Source: Croceicoccus mobilis
Lineage (GTDB): Bacteria; Pseudomonadota; Alphaproteobacteria; Sphingomonadales; Sphingomonadaceae
Direction of reading: 5' to 3'
DNA length: 64,000 nt
Assembly: GCF_001661965.1 (NCBI RefSeq)
Contig: NZ_LYWZ01000017.1
Span: forward strand, 1 to 64,000
Shown here in pieces: positions 58,101-64,000 of this stretch. Under the pieces are notes generated by a model. The model was not told the origin of the DNA. It ran no database searches and was given only the letters and a program-made list of their open reading frames with translations. Position numbers and translations under genes: made by a program. How positions within the stretch are numbered: the first letter of the stretch is position 1; each line of letters begins with the position of its first letter.

Positions 58101-58396
58101 GTTGCGCCCCTCAAATCCATAGTGCCGCGTCTGCGCCAGCATTGCGCAAAGCGGCCATGCGGGGGCACCATGTGCGGGAGGAAACCCTTGATGGCGGGGC
58201 CAGATGATCCATTCTTTGGGCTGGAACTGTCGGTGCCATGGCGTGGATGCCGGCTATCGCCTCGCTCAAGGGAGATCTGCCATGTCCCGCTCTGTGCCCG
58301 AGCTAATCGCTTGATGCCGCGCGGCGCCGCCACAATGGCGCAAGGACCGCGCTGCACCGGGCGGGCGCGGCTATGGCCTGCCCCGCCCTTCTTGCG
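58101..58396. other. Gap of about 300 bp with no recognisable gene
   Basis: Between the GST start (58100) and the VOC stop (58397) I see no gene, hairpin or copy of the regulon palindrome. Short open frames exist on both strands but none has a ribosome site or a recognisable family. It presumably holds the GST promoter. Confidence 0.5.
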
Positions 58397-58951
58397 TCAT
58401 AGCGCGAAGGCCCTGATCGGATCGCTGCCATCCCAGCCGCCGGCCGCCTCGGCCACGGTCTTGCTGAGAAGGTCGCTGACGGGCGTGCGGTCGACGAGTT
58501 CGATCATGCAGCCATGGGTCGCGCGCATGTCGACATAGGCCGTGCGCGATCCTGCGATTTCCATATAGGTGGCGGCACCATCGACCGTGACGCCAAGACT
58601 GCGCATCCCTTCGTCGAAGCCGCCAAAGGCGCGGCAGACGTGATGAAACCCGCTCTGCCCCGCAGGCACGCCGTCGCGGTAGGCCGACGGCCCCTCGCTG
58701 TTCTGCCGGATCAGTTCGAGCTGGCAAGGCCCCGCCTGCGCCAGCGCGATGCTGAAGGCGAGCGGCACGCGGCGCCCGCGATACAGCGCGTCGGGCACTT
58801 CGAGGTCGAAACGGAAGAACGGCCCGATCCCCAGCGCCAGCCAGCTTTTCATCGCCTGGTCGAGATCGTCCACCACCCAGGCCGTCTGGACCAGCGGAAA
58901 CGCGCTGTACCCGATGGCGGCGGCCGGGGGCGGTGTCACTGTCTGGTCCAT
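58397..58951 (-). CDS. VOC (glyoxalase/dioxygenase fold) protein with WDGSDPIR tail
   Basis: The start is ATG 58951 (MDQTVTPPPAAAIGYSAFP) with GGAG 6 bp upstream, giving 184 residues. Modules: PLVQTAWVVDDLDQAMKSWLALGIGPFFRF and GFHHVCRAFGGFDEGMRSLGV, metal candidates His (FHHVC) and Glu (CMIELVD). It ends EAAGGWDGSDPIRAFAL, the same tail as 40543 and the right-edge gene. Its 5' end overlaps the broken SDR gene at 58936. Reaction unknown. Confidence 0.83.
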   Translation of the reverse strand: MDQTVTPPPAAAIGYSAFPLVQTAWVVDDLDQAMKSWLALGIGPFFRFDLEVPDALYRGRRVPLAFSIALAQAGPCQLELIRQNSEGPSAYRDGVPAGQSGFHHVCRAFGGFDEGMRSLGVTVDGAATYMEIAGSRTAYVDMRATHGCMIELVDRTPVSDLLSKTVAEAAGGWDGSDPIRAFAL

Positions 58952-59196
58952 GCCATTCTCCAATCTTCCCTGTCGCCGGTGTCCATGTGATGGAACCGGG
59001 CGCCATGCGCATGGGCGATCTCCGGCCCATGGGCATCGTCTATATCGACCGCAACGACCTTCGCTCCTTCGCCGGCAAGCCGCTCGACGACCGCGGCACC
59101 TATGCCCGAGGCCGCGCCGGTCACGATCGCGACGCGCCCTTCGGAACGGCGGCAGCCGCCGCGCATGGCGGTTTCTTCCCTCGCTTGACCGCTCAT
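58936..59196 (-). pseudogene. SDR gene fragment (N-terminal third only)
   Basis: The frame begins ATG 59196 (overlapping the stop of the VOC gene at 59193) and encodes 86 residues: RVAIVTGAASGIGAAVVERLAGEGAKVVAVDIDD, then HHMDTGDREDW. This is a normal SDR Rossmann start with an Asp for NAD. The sequence then runs into the ribosome site and start of the VOC gene and stops at 58936. The NNAG, Ser, Tyr and Lys parts are missing, so a deletion fused the SDR remnant to the next gene. It cannot be an active SDR. Confidence 0.82.
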
Positions 59197-59681
59197 TTCG
59201 CGGTTCCCGGCAAATGTCGCATGTGCATCGGGTGCGACGGCTTCAGCACCTCCTGTATCTCGACCACATTGCCGTCGGGATCGCGCCCATAGGTTGCGGC
59301 CAGCCCCTGTTCGCGGTCGAACAGCGGGGGCCGGTGAAAGCGCATGCCCGCCGCCGACAGCCGCTCGTATTCAGCCTCGATATCGACGACATCGAGGCAG
59401 AAGTGGGTATAGCCATGATCGCATACCGGTCGGTCGGGGTCGCCCGGGCGCGGAGGGGGCGAGGAATATTCGAAGATCTCGAGGTGGAGGTCCCCCGCCT
59501 TCAGCATCGCCTGCCGCGCGGCGGAATCCTTTAGCGCCAGCACCTCGTCGATAAGCGGGTTTCCCCGGTCCCATCCCCCGGTCCAGCCGATCTGCTCAAA
59601 ACCCAGAACATCGGTATAGAACCCGACGAGCCGATCGAGATCGGGGGTGGAGACGGCCACGTGATGCAGTCCGCGTATCAT
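59193..59681 (-). CDS. VOC (glyoxalase fold) protein
   Basis: The protein is 162 residues, with GGGGG before ATG 59681. IRGLHHVAVSTPDLDRLVGFYTDVLGFEQ and YTHFCLDVVDIEAEYERLSAAGMRF, then YGRDPDGNVVEIQEVLKP, with His, His and Glu metal ligands in standard positions. It resembles lactoylglutathione lyase/dioxygenase-superfamily members common in sphingomonad catabolic operons. It is the first gene of a minus unit with the SDR fragment and the VOC at 58397. Confidence 0.85.
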   Translation of the reverse strand: MIRGLHHVAVSTPDLDRLVGFYTDVLGFEQIGWTGGWDRGNPLIDEVLALKDSAARQAMLKAGDLHLEIFEYSSPPPRPGDPDRPVCDHGYTHFCLDVVDIEAEYERLSAAGMRFHRPPLFDREQGLAATYGRDPDGNVVEIQEVLKPSHPMHMRHLPGTAK

Positions 59682-60096
59682 GCTGTGCCCCCGATCCTCT
59701 TAAGGCGAACCTGTCCCGGTCGCTTCCTGCCTGCCGACCGGTCAACGCCATTTCGGCTCCGGCGGTGGAAGGCGGCAGAATATGGCCGCCTCGCAGCGCG
59801 GCAACGCTCAAGTCTGGACAGATCGCCCCAATCACCAAAGCGCAAGAGCGCCCTTATCTCAGCTGTCGGTCCGCACGCGGACCGGGCTTCCGGGCCTATT
59901 TCTTTAAGCTTTGGCCCGACTGTCGAAACATGCCGACCTTATCCGCTGCGAAATCTTGTTCGCTGACGTACGAAAGCGGGGTGACCGGCCTTGGCGCCGA
60001 CCCGCAAAGCGGGCGAAAGCGGGACCGGGCTAACGGGAATCGGCGACACAGCCGAGCAGGCGGAGCGAAATCCGCAACGGGAGTGGGAGGTAATCC
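59682..60096. promoter_or_regulatory. 415-bp divergent promoter region of VOC and TonB receptor genes
   Basis: No gene is supported here; the short open frames lack ribosome sites and family resemblance. It contains palindrome site 20 at 59958, GC-rich repeats of GCGGGCGAAAGCGGG character around 60008-60022, and the receptor ribosome site GGGAGG just before 60097. A long leader of more than 100 bases for the receptor is implied if transcription starts near site 20. Confidence 0.5.
59958..59971. promoter_or_regulatory. Regulon palindrome, site 20
   Basis: GTTCGCTGACGTAC, 126 bp before the TonB receptor start at 60097. Confidence 0.55.
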
Positions 60097-62478
60097 ATGA
60101 AGTCGAGCTATACCGCAACAACGGCCCTGGCTGCCGTCATCGCGCTGGCCATGGCAGGCAATGCCAGGGCGCAGGATGCGAATGAAACCGATCGGCCTGA
60201 TCAGGCCGAGCCGATGCCCGCCGGTACTGGTGCGCCCGAGATCCTCGTGACCGCGCAAAGGCGGACAGAGCGCCTGCGCGATGTGCCGATATCCATGACG
60301 GTGGTCACGTCTGACAATCTGCAATCGGCAGGCGTCGTCGATACCGCCGGCCTCGAAAGGGTGACCCCCGGTCTCACCATGCAGCGCCAGAACGGCTATG
60401 TGAATCCATCGCTGCGCGGCATTTCCACCTCGGTCGTGACGGCGGGTGCCGAAAACCCGGTCGCGATCTATCTCGACGGCGTTTACGTCAGCAACATGGG
60501 CTCTTCGGTCTTTGCCTTGCCCGATGTCGAGCAGGTCGAAGTGCTGAAAGGTCCGCAGGGCACCTTGTTCGGCCGCAATGCGACCGGCGGCGCGATCCGT
60601 ATCACCACCAAGACACCCTCCTTCGTGCCGACCGGCAAGGTCGAGGTGATGACCGGCTTCTATCCCGGCGCGGCGGCCAGCCAGTCGGCCTACGACCTTG
60701 CGGTCCGCGGTTTCGTATCCGGGCCGATCGTCAATGACACGGTGGCCGCCAGCGTCGCCTTTTCCATGCAGAAGAGCAACGGCTATGGCGTCAATGTCGC
60801 CTATGGGCAGGTCTCGGAAGCTGTGGACCGCGTCTATGGCAGCGACCGGCTCATGGCGCTTGAGGACAAGCTGCTTCGCGGCAAACTCTATTTCGAGCCG
60901 AGCAGCAACTTCTCGCTTCTGCTTACCGGATATTGGACCGATACGCACAGCAGCCGGAACCAGGGCGGCTATCTTGCCCTGAATGGCACGGCGCTGACGC
61001 CCGGCGAATTGTCGTTCCCCGATCGAATAAGCCCCGTCAGGCCGTGGGAATCGAGCTATGACTCGCTGCGTCCGCACACCACTTCGAAAACGCGCGGCGC
61101 CAGCATGGTGGCCGATATCGGCTTCGACGGGATCGGGACCGTCACCTCGACGACAGCCTATGCCTGGTCGAAATATTCCGAATGGAACGATTCCGAAGCA
61201 TCCTACATCCCCGGCTGCCTCGCCGCCTTTGCCTGCACCGCCCCGTTCGATTCGATCCGCGACCGCAGCTTCCAGCAGGAACTGCTGTTCTCTTCCGAGA
61301 AATTCGGACCCTTCAGCTTTGTTGCGGGCGCGAATTATTACAAGGCCAATGCGCAGGTCTATGTGATGGTCAATGACTTCACCTACGGCCCCGACCCGCT
61401 GGGCGAAGTGCAGAACCCGCCGCTTTTCTTCTACACGCAGACGGTCAGGACCGACGCGCTCGGCTTCTTCTTCGAGGGCAGTTACGACCTGACCGACAGG
61501 CTGCACCTGTCAGCCGGCATCCGTTATAGCGACGAGAAGAAGACCGGCGTGCTCGATGTGTTCGGAGGCCTCGATTTCACGACGTTCGAGGTGGTGAACT
61601 TTTTGCCGCCCGACTTCGCGCTGACCGATACCAAGGCCAAGAAATGGACCCCGCGCGCATCGCTGCGCTACGAACTCGACGATCGGTCGAACGTCTATTT
61701 CACCTTCAGCCAGGGCTTCAAGTCGGGCATCATTCCCGGCGGCGCACCCGGCGCTGCCGAGGTGAAGCCCGAGCAGATCACCGCCTATGAGCTGGGCCTC
61801 AAGACCGCGCAGCCCGGATACAATCTGAACGCGGCGATATTCTATTACGATTACAAGGATATCCAGGTCCAGACGAATGGGGGCGCAGGCGGCGTCGTCA
61901 ATATCGTCGATAATGCGGCAAAGGCGCGGATCTATGGCCTCGACCTCGACGGATCGTTCGACCTGACCGATGCGTTCACCGTGCGCGGCGGCGTGTCGTG
62001 GATACCCTATGCCAAATATCTCGAATATCCCGGCGCCCCTGTGAACCTCCCGCGGCCGATCGATCCGGCAGACCCGCTCAATACCGATGTGACGGGCGGC
62101 GATGGCGTGTTCGTTCCCGGGCAAGGCATCGATCTTAGCGGAACGCGGCTTTTCAAGACCCCGAAGCTGACCGTCAGCATGACGGCGACCTATGCGATCC
62201 CCACCAGCGGGGGCGAGGTCACCGTCTCCCCCAATCTCTATTACGCATCGAAGCTGTGCACCGAGCCGACCCATCTGGCCGACCTGTGCACCGACAATCT
62301 CAAGGTAAATCTCGAAATCGCCTATGAACAGGACGATGGGCCGTGGCGCTTTGCGCTGTGGGGCCGCAACCTGACCAATGACGATTCCTTCGTCTCGGTG
62401 TCGAATAATGGCTCGGGCGTGCTGCTGATGCCCGGCGATCCGCTCGAAGTGGGACTGACTTCGACCTTCAGCTTCTGA
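60097..62478 (+). CDS. TonB-dependent outer-membrane receptor
   Basis: The protein is 793 residues. It has a clear signal peptide (TALAAVIALAMAGNARA|QDA), a TonB-box-like APEILVTAQRRTERL, plug domain with NPSLRGIST, AIYLDGVYVSNMG, DVEQVEVLKGPQGTLFGRNATGGAIRI, and a barrel ending VGLTSTFSF with the terminal Phe for BAM recognition. It is better conserved than the receptor at 19179. It imports a bulky substrate with energy from TonB-ExbBD. A palindrome copy upstream places it in the same apparent regulon as the catabolic genes, which supports substrate uptake over siderophore uptake. Confidence 0.93.
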   Translation: MKSSYTATTALAAVIALAMAGNARAQDANETDRPDQAEPMPAGTGAPEILVTAQRRTERLRDVPISMTVVTSDNLQSAGVVDTAGLERVTPGLTMQRQNGYVNPSLRGISTSVVTAGAENPVAIYLDGVYVSNMGSSVFALPDVEQVEVLKGPQGTLFGRNATGGAIRITTKTPSFVPTGKVEVMTGFYPGAAASQSAYDLAVRGFVSGPIVNDTVAASVAFSMQKSNGYGVNVAYGQVSEAVDRVYGSDRLMALEDKLLRGKLYFEPSSNFSLLLTGYWTDTHSSRNQGGYLALNGTALTPGELSFPDRISPVRPWESSYDSLRPHTTSKTRGASMVADIGFDGIGTVTSTTAYAWSKYSEWNDSEASYIPGCLAAFACTAPFDSIRDRSFQQELLFSSEKFGPFSFVAGANYYKANAQVYVMVNDFTYGPDPLGEVQNPPLFFYTQTVRTDALGFFFEGSYDLTDRLHLSAGIRYSDEKKTGVLDVFGGLDFTTFEVVNFLPPDFALTDTKAKKWTPRASLRYELDDRSNVYFTFSQGFKSGIIPGGAPGAAEVKPEQITAYELGLKTAQPGYNLNAAIFYYDYKDIQVQTNGGAGGVVNIVDNAAKARIYGLDLDGSFDLTDAFTVRGGVSWIPYAKYLEYPGAPVNLPRPIDPADPLNTDVTGGDGVFVPGQGIDLSGTRLFKTPKLTVSMTATYAIPTSGGEVTVSPNLYYASKLCTEPTHLADLCTDNLKVNLEIAYEQDDGPWRFALWGRNLTNDDSFVSVSNNGSGVLLMPGDPLEVGLTSTFSF

Positions 62479-62492
62479 TCCTCGCGCAAAAA

Positions 62493-62523
62493 GGGGCCGC
62501 TCCCCGTAAAAGGGAGCGGCCCC
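62493..62523 (+). terminator. Strong terminator hairpin after the TonB receptor
   Basis: GGGGCCGCTCCC (62493-62504) pairs perfectly with GGGAGCGGCCCC (62512-62523) around a 7-nt loop, 15 bp after the receptor stop. There is no T run on the plus strand, but it is preceded by AAAAA, so it would also serve the convergent SnoaL gene. Confidence 0.75.
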
Positions 62524-62535
62524 GGTTGGCGCAGC

Positions 62536-62575
62536 GGTGCTGCGGTGCTGCGGTGCTGCGGTGCTGCGGTGCTGC
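62536..62575. repeat. Five perfect tandem copies of an 8-bp unit
   Basis: GGTGCTGC is repeated five times without error between the receptor terminator and the stop of the SnoaL gene (62584). It is non-coding here. Such an array is prone to copy-number change by slippage. Confidence 0.9.
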
Positions 62576-62583
62576 GGGGACGA

Positions 62584-62991
62584 TTAGCCGATCGCGATAT
62601 CCTCGATAAAGGGCACCACCTTTTGCGGATCGTAGAATTCGCGCCAATAGGCGATCTGTCCGTCGACGATCCGGAACTGCCAGCAATATCCATTGGCGTA
62701 ATGCCGGCCGTCGACATGCGTGCCCGATGACGTGCAGGTGGCGAATAGTTCCCCCGCCCGGTCGGTTGCATAGACCTCGATATCGTGAAAGCCAAAGCTT
62801 GCCATGGTGTAGCGCACGCCGGCAAAGCGGGCCAGGATCTGGTCGCGCCCGTCGAACCGCGTCAACTGCCCCTCGGGCGAAAAGTGGGTTTCGACCAGCG
62901 CGTCGGCGCTGATCAGCGCGGCAAGCCCCGCCGCGTCATTGTCGCTGCCCAGACAGCGGAAGAATTCCGCCACGATCGCCTTGTCATTCAT
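62584..62991 (-). CDS. SnoaL-like (NTF2 fold) protein, group C
   Basis: The start is ATG 62991 (MNDKAIVAEFFRCLGSDNDA), giving 135 residues; GAGGAGG lies about 10 bp upstream. The pattern is that of SnoaL/ketosteroid-isomerase-like domains: VAEFFRCLGSDNDAAGLAALISADALVETHF, GRDQILARFAGVRYTMASFGFHDIEVYA, and YCWQFRIVDGQIAYWREFYDPQKVV at the end. It differs from the groups typified by 36585 and 11227. It converges on the TonB receptor and follows the SDR at 63147 on the same strand, 155 bp apart. Confidence 0.82.
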   Translation of the reverse strand: MNDKAIVAEFFRCLGSDNDAAGLAALISADALVETHFSPEGQLTRFDGRDQILARFAGVRYTMASFGFHDIEVYATDRAGELFATCTSSGTHVDGRHYANGYCWQFRIVDGQIAYWREFYDPQKVVPFIEDIAIG

Positions 62992-63146
62992 GGTCTCTGC
63001 GCCTCCTCTTCCCGTTCTTGTCATGGCTGCGGCGCAGGCGCCCGCCGGACCTGCACGCTAGCAGCATGCGCGATAGGCGCGGGGAAATTGCCTTTAAGAA
63101 CCGGCGCTCTCGTCAAATCTTCCAGAGCGCGAAAAAGCTTCGGGTT

Positions 63147-63923
63147 TCAGCTGAGATAGACCCCGCCATCGACATTGATCGTCTGCCCGACCAGGAAACC
63201 GGCCATCGGGCTGGCCAGGAACAGCGCCGTGCCGACCAGATCGCCGGGCTGGCCCAACCGACCGGCGGGAATTATCCCTTCGACCATTGCGGTGAATTGC
63301 GCCGCATCAATGCCAAAACGCGCACCCATGTCGCGCGACAGCGCCGACCACAGCGGCGTTTCGATCTGACCGGGCGCGATGGCGTTGACGCGCACGCCCT
63401 TTTTCACCAGCGCCAGCGCCGCGGATTGGGTGATCGAAATGACCGACGCCTTGCTGGCGCAATATACCGGGGCATTTTCGTCGCCTCGACGTCCGCCGAC
63501 AGACGCGATATTGACGATCGCCCCGCTCCCGCGTTCGGCCATGTGCCTTGCGGCAGCCTGCAGCATCATGAACAGGCCTGAGACATTGACCGCGTCAATC
63601 GCGGCCCAATCCTCACGCGTGGTATCGAACAGCGAAGGACAGCGAAACAACCCCGCCGCATTCACCAATACGTCGATCGCGCCATGGCTGGCGATGACGC
63701 CCGCGACCGCAGCGGCAATGCTGGCATCGTCGGCAACGTCCAGCGGGACGCCAATCGCATCGACCCCCTGCGCCGCCAGTGCCTGCGCCGCGTCGCCTGC
63801 CCCCTTGATGTCGCCCACCACGACCCGCGCGCCCTGCCCGCCAAAGCCTGCGGCAATCGCTTGCCCAATGCCGCTGGCACCGCCCGTGACGATAACGGTC
63901 TTGCCGGTCAGTCCCAGATCCAT
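63147..63923 (-). CDS. SDR-family oxidoreductase
   Basis: The protein is 258 residues, with GGAGGGGAA before ATG 63923. TGGASGIGQAIAAGFGGQG, VVVGDIKGAG (Asp), VNAAGLFRCP (NAAG), Ser in NIASVGGRRGD, YCASKASVISI, and VGQTINVDGGVYLS. It is a complete classical SDR. It lies 14 bp downstream of the VOC gene that is cut by the right window edge, so the two are probably co-transcribed. Substrate unknown. Confidence 0.88.
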   Translation of the reverse strand: MDLGLTGKTVIVTGGASGIGQAIAAGFGGQGARVVVGDIKGAGDAAQALAAQGVDAIGVPLDVADDASIAAAVAGVIASHGAIDVLVNAAGLFRCPSLFDTTREDWAAIDAVNVSGLFMMLQAAARHMAERGSGAIVNIASVGGRRGDENAPVYCASKASVISITQSAALALVKKGVRVNAIAPGQIETPLWSALSRDMGARFGIDAAQFTAMVEGIIPAGRLGQPGDLVGTALFLASPMAGFLVGQTINVDGGVYLS

Positions 63924-63937
63924 TTGTAATTCCCCTC

Positions 63938-64000
63938 CTAGCCCGGCATGGCGCGCACGGGATCGCTGCCGTCCCAGTCGCGCGCGGCCGCAACCATCAT
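63938..64000 (-). CDS. VOC-type protein, C-terminal end (cut by window edge)
   Basis: Minus-strand codons from the right edge read MMVAAARDWDGSDPVRAMPG followed by TAG at 63938. The tail RDWDGSDPVRAMPG matches the C termini of the VOC proteins at 40543 and 58397, so this is almost certainly the end of a third member of that group, just upstream of the SDR at 63147. The rest lies outside the window. Confidence 0.6.
   Translation of the reverse strand: MMVAAARDWDGSDPVRAMPG

Noticed and set aside
59896-61506. 536-codon minus-strand frame over the TonB receptor
   Set aside because: It is antisense to the plug and barrel of the receptor, His/Arg-rich composition, no ribosome site.
1-64000. Search for tRNA or rRNA genes, CRISPR arrays, phage genes, toxin-antitoxin or known defence systems
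   Set aside because: I saw none. The tandem repeats found are short and without spacers.

Overview
This window is GC-rich and looks like a sphingomonad (Alphaproteobacteria) catabolic accessory region. The grounds are two large TonB-dependent receptors, dense families of SDRs, SnoaL-like proteins, VOC proteins and Rieske oxygenases, and a Tn3-family transposon end at the left edge. The organism assignment is inference from gene style; there is no rRNA or housekeeping marker here. I saw no tRNA, rRNA, CRISPR array or phage module.

Layout. 1-925: Tn3-type end with divergent tnpA (cut by the window edge) and tnpR around a res-like spacer. 920-4546: an operon of SDR, kinase-like protein and small helical protein on the minus strand, divergent from a split lipoyl/E2 pair. 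4547-8942: minus operon SDR, Rieske oxygenase, P450, then a decayed FAD steroid-dehydrogenase-like gene. 9208-14273: plus operon of enoyl-CoA hydratase, CHK-type kinase, SnoaL, lipocalin-like protein, TetR regulator and SDR. 14502-18944: C-terminally truncated carboxylic acid reductase and an MFS transporter. 19179-32538: TonB receptor, acyl-CoA dehydrogenase, crotonase, acyl-CoA synthetase, a second CHK-type kinase, several SDRs, a GMC oxidoreductase, a two-half barrel-like protein and a histidine phosphatase. 32600-38595: Rieske oxygenase, two overlapping acyl-CoA dehydrogenases, two SnoaL proteins, crotonase. 38746-49900: MFS, VOC, MarR, SDRs, a third Rieske oxygenase, a TIM-barrel protein, a kinase with an extra N-terminal domain, and a TetR regulator. 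49904-64000: Gfo/Idh oxidoreductase, second P450, EthD and SnoaL proteins, fourth Rieske oxygenase, two GSTs, VOC proteins, second TonB receptor, more SnoaL/SDR/VOC genes.

How it may work (inference). A hydrophobic, probably polycyclic compound (steroid- or terpenoid-like) is taken up by the TonB receptors, hydroxylated by P450 and Rieske enzymes, oxidised by SDR/GMC enzymes, activated by the acyl-CoA synthetase and shortened by acyl-CoA dehydrogenases and crotonases. Pointers to steroid-type chemistry are the overlapping acyl-CoA dehydrogenase pair and the 3-ketosteroid-dehydrogenase-like pseudogene. Four APH/CHK-type phosphotransferases and one phosphatase suggest that a phosphorylated hydroxy (possibly hydroxyacyl-CoA) intermediate may be part of the route.

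The main new observation is a 14-bp imperfect palindrome, roughly GTAYGC-NN-GCNTAC. I found 20 copies in 16 promoter regions, typically 35-130 bp before start codons and often between divergent genes. It ties most of the window into one apparent regulon. A copy in front of the TetR-family gene at 49133 makes that protein the first candidate regulator.
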